A stretch of 64,000 bases of DNA. It comes from Acridotheres tristis. Taxonomy: Eukaryota; Chordata; Aves; Passeriformes; Sturnidae. This document shows, piece after piece, positions 1-12,600 of the stretch. The translations under genes and the position numbers were made by a program. Under the pieces are notes generated by a model. That model was given only the letters and a program-made list of their open reading frames with translations. It searched no databases and was not told the origin of the DNA. The stretch is from the NCBI GenBank assembly GCA_037013685.1, contig CM072884.1, positions 8,246,001 to 8,310,000 of the forward strand, written 5' to 3'. How positions within the stretch are numbered: position 1 is the stretch's first letter; every line of letters begins with the position of its first letter.

Positions 1-2640
1 TATTTTTCTAGTTGGCCACAAACAATTTTTACATTTAATGTGGAAATTTGCATCTCAAAGAGAGCTGCTTTGTTTGCCATGCAGTAATCTCAAATCCTTT
101 TTGGCTACCATTATGCACACCCTATTGCTTTGCCATTTTGAATCAAAATTTTCCATATATGTATCTTGATAATTGTCCACATTCACAAAAAAAAGTAAAA
201 AAGAAACATGATTGGATAATTCCAATTAATAGAAAAGAGGAAAAAGACTGAAAAAACCCTACATTTCAATTTCTACCTCGCAAAAGCTTAAAGATGTTTT
301 GATGTCTATTTTAATAATGCTAAAATAACAGAATTTCATGCTCTTGCCCAGGGCAGGGGAACATTTTCTCTGTGGGAGAGGGCAAGGGCCCTTCAGTGAG
401 AGTGCACTCCTCACCATTCTTTGGCACCAAAAAAACAAACATGTTTGAGCAAATATACAACCTGTATTCTGCAGAAAACCTTAAGCCAACACGATGTAAC
501 TCTAAATGGGTACAAGATAAAAGAAGGGAGGGAATATTCTGCCTTCGGTTCAGGACAACAGAGTCATTTATCATGAAGCAACAAACAAAAAAAAAAAAGG
601 AGCTACAGAGCAAACAAAGCAAGCAGAAAAAAGGAAGACAATGCCTGTCTGGCTCAGATTTCTTGCTACCTCTTCATCCAACACCTGTCTTCAAGTGACT
701 GCAGATGAGGAAGCATGTTGGCTTTATTTTGCATATTTTCTCCGTCCTCATTGTCACTTTAGTGCATCAAAGTATGCTGATAATCCAGTAGGGAGAGAAA
801 AGCAAAATTAGAACCCAGAGGTATCCATTCTGATTGGGCATGGGAGTGAACATGAAAGGGGTGAAGGGGAGAGCAGACAAACACACCAGTAGACAGTGTG
901 ATGGGATGGAAAATAAGAAGGAGGAAGAAAAAATAAGAATTTTTTTTTTCCTTCTTGTGTACGTATTGCTCTTTAAGAAGGTAAAAGATAAAGCACTAGA
1001 AAAAAACTGTTGAAAAATTTTTATCAGTTCCTAGCAAAGTCTAGTCAGTAATAATTAAAGAACCTTATTTTCCCCCAGCATGTTAGTTTTTAAAAAAAAC
1101 ATAAATCCAAAGTGTAAATAATTTTATTGTATTTCAATCCTTGCAAAGAGTTCATAATCATATTTCAAATGTATTCTGCAATTTTAACTTCACAAGCTCT
1201 TTGGCTGATTCAAAACATTCAAACATATTATTAATTCCATGTTACAGTTTCAAAGATGTAAATGATAAATAAACATAGCTCTGACTACATTGTTTGGCTA
1301 TTGGTAAAAACGTATTTTTAAAATCACTTTGCCATCATTGGATTCTATTTTGCATTCTCATTCATAGGCAAGAAAAGTCAATAAATCTATTTTATTTCCA
1401 GAAGGAAACAAATATTTTTTTATTTGACTCTCCAGATTGTCAGCAATGCACCTACTCAGTTTAATCTACATTATTCTACAGCCAAAGTTGTATCATTATC
1501 ACAATATCAGTGTTGTTGACACCTTTTTCAATTGTGTGAAATATTTACAATGTTAATGAAAAAAAAAAACATTTTGACAAAAGACACAGCTTAGAGACAA
1601 CATTTTCCTTTAAAGAGGTATTCTTTCCTTTAAAAGCATGAAATTTCCTAAATAATAATCTTGAAACTTGTTTTCCTGGAAATGTAATTACCTTCATCAG
1701 TACTTGCATCAAGTCAAAATATGCTCCTCTTGATAGAGACAAGGATGTTCTCCTGTTGTTAACAGCATTTTCTGGAATACCAGCTCAACAGATACATGGA
1801 TCAGTCAGCAAAGATAAAAAATGTATTTTACACTACATTAAATATCTTAGTTAGTTTGCTGATATTTCTTTTGATAATATTTGTTCTCTGAAACTCTCCT
1901 GCTGTCCACACGAATCAGAAATTAGATTCTTTTGATGTTCAACCCTAGCACTGCTGTAGGCATTACCTATTCTGTGTGAAGGTGAGGTGAATGCTGACTC
2001 AGGGTGCCTGCTTGGGCAGGCAGAAGGCAGGATGTTTCTTTTCCTCCCGCTTGGGAGATCTCTGTGCTGCTCTCACCTGGCTGTTGCTGCCTGGAGAACA
2101 GGTTTTCTTATTAGTGAATTGAGGTGTAAAGTATTTCAAGTTATTTTTCTTGATGTACTCAGGCTGTGGTCAAACCAGATAAAAATAAGAAGGTTCTGTA
2201 AAGCTGTTTCTGCTCACAGTGTCTTTATGGGTGGCTCCTTGCATGTGTCCTTGGTTCCAGTTCTCTTGGAGGCTCCAGCTGGGAGCCAGGTCCATACAGT
2301 CCTCCGCCTAAAAAAGCTGATTCCCAGTGCCCAGCAGGTGGACAGGCACCTCTGCTACCTGGTGTAACCACCTGTGTAGGCTTTATTTGGAATTCCTGTC
2401 TTTGAACTGAAACTAGTTCTTCATTAGAGGTAGTTGCCCTGTTATTAGGGAGAAAGAAAAGAACTAATCAATCATGTTTCTGCTAACACAGACAATCTGA
2501 TAACGGCACACACAGAAATTAGAAATTTCACCAAATAGTTTTGGAACACCACATATTCCTTTTGGAATCAGCATTCCATTGGCTTTTAGTAACTGCATGT
2601 TACTCGGTAAGTACTGAGGGGAACCCTCACTGCCATGCAC
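1..2640. other. Non-coding, no gene recognised
   Basis: Unique AT-rich sequence with short A and T runs. Open frames on both strands are short, overlap each other and lack convincing splice signals or protein-like composition, so I read none as genes. A locally GC-richer stretch near 1990-2370 contains the text CCAGCAGGTGGAC at about 2331, which partly resembles a CTCF core with one mismatch; this is weak. Confidence 0.6.
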
Positions 2641-2649
2641 AGCTTCAGC

Positions 2650-2956
2650 AAGAGGGGAAGCACAGGGACTAGGTACTGATCTCTTCTCTGTGATGGGACC
2701 CGAGGAAACAGCAAGAAGCCATGCCAGGGAAAGTTTATTTTGGATATTAGGAAAGATTCTGCTCCTAGAGGATGGCTGGGCACTGGGACAGGCTTCCTGG
2801 AGCAGTGGTCACAGCACAAAGCCTCACAGATTTCAAGAATGGCTTGTTTCAAAAAGGGGTTGGACAACACTTTCAGTCACACACTGGGATTCTGGGATCA
2901 GAATTTGTGGGTTCTTGTGTGTCCTTTCCAACTCTGGATATTCCATGCTTCTGTGA
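2650..2956 (+). mobile_element. CR1 non-LTR retrotransposon, 3' fragment
   Basis: This is a 5'-truncated copy of the 3' end of an avian CR1 element in plus orientation. In order it shows the CR1 landmarks I know: a 'CTGATCTCTTCTCTGTG' block, 'GGACCCGAGGAAAC', 'TTGGATATTAGGAAA', 'GGGCACTGGGACAGGCTTCC', 'AGTGGTCACAGCAC' and 'TTCAAGAATGGC'. It ends in 'GTCCTTTCCAACTC' followed by the degenerate terminal repeat (ATTCCATGCTTCTGTGA). Many mismatches and a decayed terminal repeat suggest an old insertion. It encodes no reverse transcriptase part. The overlapping short frames on both strands here are by-products of the repeat, not genes. The left boundary is approximate. Confidence 0.85.
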
Positions 2957-5900
2957 GCGCGTAACTTAGGAAAATTGAGATATTTTGGCTACATTCTGAC
3001 AATGGCTGGTGCAGTTTTAGGGAAAAAGAAGAAACTTGAAGGATTGTCCCAACTCCTACCAGCTGCTGTGCCACCACAGAGGGCTGCCTGCCAGCCAAAT
3101 CTAGGCAGGCACAGGCAGCAATCTGGCATCCTCTGGGCACAGATGCAGCATTCCTTTGTTCCAAAGGCAAGGGGAGGTGGAGTGTGAACAGGAGCTACTT
3201 TTGTGCTACTCATAAACAAGTAATATACATAAAAATGAATAATAATATGTAAAAGTGTGTTAGCATCTAGGTCAGTTCTTCTTGTTTACTTGTTGATGTG
3301 GCAGAAACACTCCTGGAGATCATAGACAAAGAGATTTTTGTAAACCAATGCAAGGGAAAAGTACAGAGATCAAAATAAGATCCAGAGAAATCCCCAGGCA
3401 AACAAAAGGAAAATGTTTGTATCTGGTTTTTATGAAGTTGTTTCTAAAACGTTATGCTGGAACAAACAAATTTATTTTAAATGTTTCTTTGAGCTGTCTC
3501 TTTCTTCTGAGATGGAAAATTTCCTCATAAATTAAGCTCACAAAATTCTGGAGTAAACCCAGTGGTAGTTTTACCCTGACTTTCTTAGTGCTCATTTACT
3601 GTACCAGCAGGTTGGTTGGTTGGCTGACCCTTCCTGTTCCACTCTTGTACAGATGGCACTGGTGGGAAGCTCCATTCTCTTCTCCAGGCTGCTGATATTG
3701 TCATCAACCCTAATGGGCTGGAGCCCTGTGGTGGGTGGAGAGAGTGGTAATTTGCAGGCAGCTGGAAAGAGGAGTATTACTTGATTTGCTTCCTTATTTT
3801 ATAGTCAATTTTTGTGCTTAGCTGACTGCTTTTAGATTATTATGCACATTCCAACATCTCTAGATGGTGAAAGCATTTCACATCTGATGGAGTTGTCTTG
3901 TGTAACTCACTCCTTCCAAAAGTTTGACAGAAATAGGTGCCTCATCTAAGTGATTAAAGCAACTCTTAAAGAACGGTATTGATTTAGGGCATTTAAAGAT
4001 TTGGCTCTTCCTCTAAAATCCATCAGTCTTAAAACAGAAAATAGAGGTCTTGAAATAGAGGCACAAGCTAGATAAATTTATTTTGAAAATGATGATGGAG
4101 AATGTAAAACAGGAATTGGGGAGGTTGCCAAATCCAATTGAGAAAAACACTGTGGAGAAAAGGGGTATTAAAAGGCAGGGAGTGAGGCAAAGCAAAAGCC
4201 ATAAATTTTTCATCATGAGGGATCATTCTAGCAGAGCTGACTCAGGGCTTCTCAACAATGTAGGCAAAAATAAATTTTCCTCTCCCAGCTGCTGTGGAGT
4301 AGAGCTTTGACAGAGTGCTGGCTGAAGAGCAAAGAGAAAATACTTTGCTTTATGCTGGCCATGCTAATAGCCAGAGAAAAGTATAAGGGTGCCCCCTCAT
4401 CCTGTGGGTGGAAATTGAGAATGAGAGATGCAGTCTACCACCACTGGCCCCAACCTTTCCCTCTAACTAACACCTGGACAGCTTTCCAGGTTAACAACTC
4501 AGCAGTCCCACATCTGACAAGGGACAGAGAGGACAATATTATGCAGAGGACATCCTGGGCAAAGTACAACAGGATTCACCACTACTTGGCAGCTATTTAT
4601 GCATGCCTTGGAATGTAAATTTTAAATTGACAAAATTATTTACATAAAGTATGTTTTCTTTATTCACTCATATCAAGACAGCATTAAAAGGGATGAGAAA
4701 AGCTTGCCCAGGCCAGCCTCTGCATAAAATTGTTCATGTACCTCTTAATTAATCTGACATGATTCCCTCAAACCGTGATCCAGGGTCCTGTCACCAGCTG
4801 TGTTCAGTGGATGTGGAAGAGTTAATGGGACAACAGTGAAGAGCAGAAAATACAGAAACTGCAGATATTTGTGAGAAATGACAGAGAATCTACAAATCCC
4901 ATGATTAAAGAGATGTAACTTTTTGATACTGAGCTTTAGGTTCATTTTAATCCTTTGTTGTTGCTGGAGGTATTAATTCAGATCCTACTGATTTTGATGA
5001 CTCTGTGGAGATTTTGGGCCAAATGCTGATGATATTCCTCCTCCTTGTTGTATTCCTGATCAGGTTTGCTTGAAAATCATTGTCCTCTGGTTCAGTTTTA
5101 GAAGAGAAACAGGATGAAATGCTTTAGTATCTTGCAGTTACTCCTTCTTCCTATAGGCCTTGTATTGAGATAACTAAAATCATATTGAATATAAGAAAAT
5201 GTATTAAATTTTGCCAAGATCTTATTGCAAAGATGAACTTTGTGTTAACAGATTAACAAATAGGATCTGCAAGTTTTACATTGATTTTGGTTGTAAAGTT
5301 TCTATACATGCACATTCACTATGAAGTGAATTCAATAGAAGACTGAAGTACCATAGAAATCTTATACTAGCTGGAAATCAAAAAAAGAATGCAATAGAGA
5401 TAGTCTTTTGGCCTCTAGTCCTTTCCTACTTCCCCTGAAGTGTGTGAAATAAAGATATTTCATTTGAGTTCTGGTTATCAAATATAAAAATTTATCCATA
5501 CCAGAAGAATATATGTTTTGAACCTTAATTGTTGGGTTCAAATTTTGGGATATAATAGTACTGTATATTGAGAAACTAGATTAAGAATATCTTGGGGGAA
5601 TAGTCCTGCTTTTAATTCACTCTTTTTAAAGTGCTATAACTATTGAAGGAAAAATGTTTTAAAGCATATTGATTTCTGGAGTAGAGAAAAAAAAAAGTAA
5701 AGCTATTTTAGAAGCTTTTTAAGACCTCCAGCTTTTGGAAGGTCTATTGAACAAGCAGCTTTTTTCACCCACCTTTGTAAAGGAATATGGCTGCTAATCT
5801 AAATTTCTCAGGATATGAAACATTGATCATGACCCATGAAATGTTTTATTCAACTGAAAGTACTGTGTATCATAGAATTACTTTTATTTGTTCCACAAAG

Positions 5901-7824
5901 GGACTGTTAGCAGGGCTTTCTGATAGCCCTTGGGCTAAGTAATGTATTAGTAAAAGAGTCTTGCAAGCAACGACTTGTGTTTCTGCTGTGAGGAAACAAA
6001 GGAGAAGCCAGGGATCCTCAGGGTTAGGATCCTCCATCCAGTATCTTAGGCAGTATTGGATATTGCCTTCGTTCTTTCCTTGGAGCATTTCACACCAGCC
6101 ACATTCGCCCTTGATTTTCTGAAGCTAAAATTCTCTAATTCTCCTCTTCAGAAACAACCTGAAGACATGGCAGCTCCATTGTGAAGTTCTAATTGCACTA
6201 AAATTAGGGAAGCTTGGACTGAACAAGCTATCAGGCTGGTCAAGATTCAAACTGCTGACGTGGATTTGCCTATATCTGGATTGCATAGAACCCAAAAACT
6301 ATTCTGCACATTTCACTTAGTTTCCTGTGTATGTGCAGCTTTGTATATGCTGCATGTGAAGGACTCTAGTTCTGACTTTTTTTTTTCACATTTCTCTGGA
6401 GTTTTTCTTCATGAATAGAACTTTGCTTTTTTCACTGATTATTTTCTTCTCTTTATGAATAATTTGTCATAATCGACAGAAATATCAAGTACTTTGTCAG
6501 TGCCTTCATGACTCTGGTAAATGATACTTTCCAAAAATGATTTACCAGATAGATGAAGGTGTAATTGGCTAGGTGAGGTGACAGAAAAAACTATGGTTTG
6601 CTATTTGAAATAAGAGCAGTTGCCACCCTGGGTATTACTAGAGCTACAGCTGCCATATTTATTTCTGCTTTTGAGCAAGAATATAAAAGCAGTCAGCCTA
6701 ATGTGCTGTTTCCATTTATCCTCAGTTTGGCTGTTATGGTAAGTGCTGATCCCTAACTCTGTGGTGTGGAGATGAGTTCTGCTGCAGGATGCTCCTTCAC
6801 GAATCAAGTCCCAGGAGCTCGTGGGAAGGGCAGGGGCTGTGTCAGTGCTGCTGTTCTCTGTGAACACATGAGCCTAATGCTTTGTGATACCTGCAGGTGG
6901 TTTGGGGTTTCAAGTCTGGGCCTTATTGACCTCAAACTGCTAAAACCTCAATTTACCCAGGTCATCTAGCTGTGGTGTTGCTTCACATCTCAATCAAGTC
7001 AAAGTAAATTGATGCTGCTGGCAGATGCAATGGTTGTGTTCTCCCCAGTGCTCTCTGCCAGGCATCCCTTCTGCCTGCCTTGAGCCAGCATTGATGTGTG
7101 GGGCTCAATGGTCAGTCAGCTCCAAGAATTGATAAGACCAGCACTGATAAATGAATACTAAAAAGCAGTAAATTGCTTTCCAGATCAGCGTGTTTCATAT
7201 TGACATAAGCCTTATGAAACAGTTTTGTTTCTATATTAATATTATTGAGGTTATATTTCGTTATGAGTTTGACAATAGATAAGGCATAATGCGTTAAAAA
7301 TTGCAGAAGCTATTTTCCTTTAACACATTTCTGTGAAGCAAGGGTAACTCAAGTAATTTACATCCATTAAGCATGTATGAATATATGTTAGAAGGTATAG
7401 AATATCTATTTCTAAACACAAGCCTAGACACCCTAATATTGTAAAAGCACAGAACGAGACTTAAGGGATGTTTTAGATAAAATTCTGAGGTAAAAGTCCA
7501 AGAAATGCAAGGCTCTTCTTAGAAAACTGGTCTTGAAGAAATATGGAATAATCATTTGAGGATGTTAGCCAGTGGCTTAGGGTCTTATTAGTTGACACAG
7601 CTTCAGTTTACGGAATGCTTGTTAATCGTTGTTTTCCTAGAGCAGGTGGAAACTACAGCCAAAAAATTTCACATGGGAGAAAAGAGGGAGTTGCTAGAAA
7701 AAAATCAAAGTTGAAGACTTCCATTCATCCAAATATTTATCAATGACACCGTGGCCCCAAGTAGTTTGCAGTTTCCATAAATGATCCCATATATTGAAAT
7801 AATTCAAACATCCTAGAAATTTAC
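2957..7824. other. Non-coding, no gene recognised
   Basis: AT-rich unique DNA. The longest frames (for example 103 codons at 4307-4618 plus) have no recognisable domain and no flanking splice context. Near 6009-6034 the word GGATCCTC recurs around a short spacer. At about 7140-7330 there is an AT-rich stretch with several ATTA/TAAT motifs that could be regulatory, but nothing decisive. Confidence 0.55.
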
Positions 7825-7860
7825 TTTTTTTTTTCTTTTTTTCTTTTTTTTTTTTTTTTT
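7825..7860 (+). repeat. Poly-T tract
   Basis: A 36-base run of T interrupted by only two C residues. It is a simple low-complexity tract. Read on the minus strand it is a poly-A, and could be the tail of a retroposed sequence inserted in minus orientation. I see no recognisable element body adjoining it and no clear target-site duplication. Confidence 0.8.
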
Positions 7861-8230
7861 GTGAGACAATCCAGGGATGTCAACCGGTCAAACTTTGAAG
7901 CCTTCTGCCTCTTGGATTGATTTCATCCAAGCAAATCAAGTAAAATATTTAGTTTGTGCCAGCACTAAGCAAAGGGTCATGGGACAGGGTGAGCTGAAAT
8001 GTGTCAGCTAATCACAACCTGCCTTCAGCCCCTTTTTTCTAAACTAAATAAAACGTCAGTGGGTGAAGAATAAAGCAATCACACCAAATCCATCAGATCC
8101 TGCAGACATATCAGTGACACTTAGCTGTCAGCAGTATCAGAGACCACTGATAACATTAACATGGACACCTGACCTTTGTCCACAGCTGATGGAAATCTTT
8201 GATCAAGTTTGTACTAAACTATCTCATCTC
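7861..8230. promoter_or_regulatory. Possible conserved regulatory segment
   Basis: Unique, moderately GC-balanced sequence without simple repeats. It contains a palindromic TCF/LEF-like match CTTTGATCAAG at about 8197-8207 and several short motifs such as CAGCTGATGG. The regulatory reading is inference from motif content only; conservation cannot be judged from one sequence. Confidence 0.2.
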
Positions 8231-8879
8231 TGAAATCAAACTGAAATGACAAGAAATGCCCCAAAACGCCAGACAAACAACAAAGACAACCACTTAGAAG
8301 TATCTGAAGTTGCCCTAAATACAATGCTATGTAAGTGTGTCAAATATAACTTATCTTCTGTTAGGGGACATTCAAAAGGAATCAAAATATTTGTATTTAG
8401 CAGAGTATCCCATGGGAAATCTAGGTACCATTCAATGTTTACCAGTTAATGTATCTTGATAGGGTGTTAAACTGCCTTTGAAGTTCTTGATTCTTCTCTT
8501 TATCTTCATTAAAATCTGTTTTCTAGTTCTCTAATGCTTGCTTAAATTTTTAATTCAGGCTTAATGATTTTCTTCTTAGTTGATAAGGAATATATTTGTA
8601 TCTTAAATATGTATTGAAAAAATATTAATGAACGTGTTGTTATTTGAAAGTATTTTAATTAATCTGCATTTAAAGAATGTTAGTGATTTGATAGTGAGAT
8701 GTGAAGCATCCAAGGCATTCTATTTATGTCATATGTAATACAGGTACAGGCATTCATAGGTGAGGTGAGCCTGGGTTTTTCAATAAGAAACAGCTAAAAA
8801 TAATCTAAAAATCATTTTGAATGGCTAGAAAAAACTGTAACTTAGACCAGGATCTAAAACTATACATGATATTTATTTT

Positions 8880-9600
8880 CTAAATGAGCAAATGAAACAT
8901 ATGCTACAGCCATGCAATTTGCAGTGGATAAGCCTGATTTAGTAGATTTAATTACCTAGGTTTACTTGTCAAGTGCAGCCATTTACAGAATATACTCGGT
9001 GCTTAACATGATAAACTACTCACATCGTGAATTTAATAAATCATTACATTCCAGGCATTAAAATACCACTGCAAAATCCTGACAAATTCAAAGGAAATTG
9101 TACTTTATCACAGCTTCCACAAGAGGGCAACATGTACCAGGCATTTAACTACAATGGTATTATTAAAATCCTTTCATTAGTCAAGAGACTTGGATGAAGT
9201 TCATTGATATTGTATTCAGCATTCTCCAATACGAATTTGTGCTGTTATCTAAACCTTACACATTGATTGGTGTTCATAGAAAAAAATCCAATTTTATATG
9301 GTGCTGAACATGGGCGTTGCTACAAGTGCTTATAATTAATTACAATTAAGGCTTAATCTGCATTTCATTTATCACATGGGCTGTCTTAACATGAGCGTTC
9401 CCGTATTGGGGATGCCCTCATGGCTAAGGGAAGCATGCAGTGTTAGAAGGTCATACATTAGCAGAGCATATGCTAATACTCATGTTGGAATAGATTATGA
9501 CAACGTTGGGAGGGCTCTTGAAGGAAAAAAAACCCACCCAACACAACCATCTTACACAGCTAAAGGATGGAATCTCGGCAAATTATTTTAAAAATAATCA
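8880..9600. promoter_or_regulatory. Possible conserved non-coding element
   Basis: A dense run of homeodomain-type words (TAATTAATTAC, AATTAAGGCTTAATC around 9330-9357, and ATTTAATTACC near 8950) lies together with a CTCF-like match at 9117-9131 in repeat-free DNA. Such texture is common in deeply conserved vertebrate enhancers in gene deserts. That is inference: alignment to other bird and mammal genomes would decide. Confidence 0.3.
9117..9131 (+). promoter_or_regulatory. CTCF-like binding motif
   Basis: CCACAAGAGGGCAAC matches the CTCF core consensus CCASYAGRKGGCRS at all but two positions, including the invariant CCA, AG and GGC groups. If bound, it would act as an insulator or loop anchor. 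A single motif match is not proof of binding. Confidence 0.35.
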
Positions 9601-12600
9601 ATTTTTGTTTGGTTAGCTCATTTTCTCCCCGTGTGAAGAGACTTGATTTCTTATACACACTAGATGGGACTTTTCTCTGCAAGTCATCACAGTAAAATCA
9701 ATTTCACCCTTAACAGAATCAGGGTGGTCTAACCTGATCCAAAACAATTAAATCCGTCCTGCAAGACCCTGACATCTGATCAATGGTGTTGGCACAAAAC
9801 TCAGTGTTTCTTAGATTTCTTCAGACTCTCAGGGCTCACATCTAAGGGTGAGCATTTTTATTTTTCCCTTGCAATGAATGAGCAAGTCAGACTTTTCCAT
9901 TTTTAGTGTGAACATTTTTACATAGTCTAAATTTCAGAGAAATTGATGCATTGATATTTCAGTGTCAAAATTGGCAGTTCTGGTAGACAGTGTGGTCATA
10001 AAAATGACCAATGCAGTAGGATGCTCAATCTCTGGAATATAATTTCTTTAATGTATGTGAAATACTTCATTTTTTACATAGTTATCTCTTCAACCTGACT
10101 CTGTGATGAATATTTTCTTGTAAATTGGAATTTCTGACCCTTTATATCCTTACTTAGAAACAGAGATAGCCATTATTGTCTTCACAGGGCACTCAGACTG
10201 ACTTCTTCCTTTTTCATAGTGATCTGACTGAAACGGGCAAAAATTTGCTGGAAACATTAATGCTACCTATCCAAAGGCTCTAGGAACAGCAGACAAAGAA
10301 TTCTGCTTTTCATGTTTTATTTCACTTCCAGTAATGATTTATAGAAAAAAATAATAAAACATACACCACTCAATATAGGAACTCACAGCTTTAGGTCAAC
10401 CATGTGATTAAAGAGTGCATGGAGAGTGAATAAACTCAGAGAGGAGAGGCAGTGCATGCCCAAGTAAGCCCATAGATATTTAAAATACAGTCACAGCCGT
10501 TATTTGTGTATGAATTGATGAGCTCTGTGCTGTCACAACAGTTTGACTACTGAAACCCAAGCCAGATAAAGATTGGCAGGTTTATCTCTCAGCTACACAG
10601 CCCTGACTACAGTGTAGACATGACTAACTCCAGCATACCTAGCTCTGTATTTATCATTGTTGCCTAGGAGCCTTGATGTTTTGCTTGTGTTTGTTTTTTA
10701 TTTTCTTTTTCCATTTAAGTGTTACTTTTCCTTTGCTTTCTCCTAAAGTAGTGTGGATCAGAGAAATTAGGTTTGTCTCAAGCAGCCAATACCTGCTTTT
10801 CCAGCCTCCTGGTCCACCCAGCAACTGCCTGGGTTGTCAAACTTCATCTTGAGCAAAACAGTGTTCTTCTACCCTTAGGTCTTCCAGGTGCACCTCAGCT
10901 GAATAAAAGACTCTTCTGCCTGTATGTTTTTCCCATGTGGACAAGTTCTCGTTGCTCTTGCTCATGCCATAGCCGTTATTTTTTTAAAAAAAATCGATAT
11001 ATAATGTAATTTTACTAAGAATCAGAATATGGTCAAGAGAGTTCAAAATAGTCCTCTGAATCCAGCTCCCTTTCCTGGATATTGTAGCCATTTTTAGCCT
11101 TTGATTTTGCAATAATTGCCCTTTGTGCTGTGATGGATTAAGCAAAATGAACTTAATTTGTGTTTTCTCACTAAAATGTCCTTCCATATTCAAAAGTTGT
11201 CCTCTGCATCTAATGAGACCAAGCTTTGTTTTCCAAGCCCTTACCACTGATACCTTGATCAGCTCAAAAACAATTCTAACAGCATATTTGCAGCTGGATG
11301 ATATTTATTAGGTTTGTTTTATTCTTAGGAAATTTTTGAAGTCCATACTAGTAAAATTTGAAGCACTGATAAATTGTTTCTTTTAGTCCCTGTAAGATGA
11401 AATTTCATCTCATTTTTCCATAAACAGTTACTTATATTCCAGGTGCCATCTTGAATAAGCATGGACTGAAATCAAAACCCCTCTCCCTTTGTCTGACCTT
11501 GCAAAAGCTGCACGCTCAGAGAGTTGCTGGTCTTCCTGGGCAGAGAATGTCTGCTGAGATCACTGGTGGCCCTGTTTATTCCTCATTGACAGGTTGTCAC
11601 GATAGGTAGCTCATGGAGAAATATCTCACAGTAAGTGCCTGGATGGATTTCATAACGTGGTGGAGTATCTATGTCATTCTGGGGAGGGCAGGGAGAGCAG
11701 AGCCCTGCTCCCGTGTCCTGCAGTGTGCCTGCAGCTCTCAGTGCATCACTCTAACCCTTTCAAGGTTATGAATAGCCTGCAATATATATTGCTGCACTAG
11801 GAAAAAGATATGATCCTTTTATTTTTCTTATCTGGGAAACCTTTCCTGATGGGAGGTCAAGGGTGTCCCAAGAGTAATGCAATCTCCTCTGGAAATTTCA
11901 AAGAACTCGATGATTATCTGCAATTGACTGAGGACATCTGTGCTGGCACACTGACACCCTACCTAATTGATTATCCCACATTTGCACAGCCACAGTCAAG
12001 CCCAGGGCCCCAGCTGAACAGATGCCATGGCTAACACCCCCTCACACTGCACCAAAAGCTCCACAAGTGGTTTGTTTTCTACCAGGGCAGAGACTGTGTA
12101 TGGATAATGATTGTATTTTATAAGCTTTTTCCTTCTGTAGTTGGGAAAATCCTTATACAACTTCAGCCAGCAGCCTGGAAATGTAATTAATTGGTTATTA
12201 GCAATACCTGTGGCAAAACTGTCCTTACCCTGGCTTTAAGGTAGCAATATTGAGGTGTGACTTTGTCCTGTAACACAGAGGGTGTTGCAGGCTCTGAGGA
12301 CAGTGCCTGAAAAGATCCCTCAGCTACTCTCCAGTTCTTCCAGTTTCTTCAGCTCTCTGAAAGAAACAGAGAATTCAGTAAAACCTAATACTGCATGATG
12401 GTATCTGTATTTTTCAGTGGTATGGTCTCTTTGACCTCGACCACTATAGGAGTAATTCTCCCTTCTTGTCTCTGCAGTTGACTATGTGCTCTGATTTTAC
12501 ACAAACGTTTAAAGCTTAACTTTACATAAAGTTTGAGCAAAGCTTCATAGCCTCTGGTCAGCCCAGTCCCCCTCTATTGCTGATAGATGTTTATTATCAC

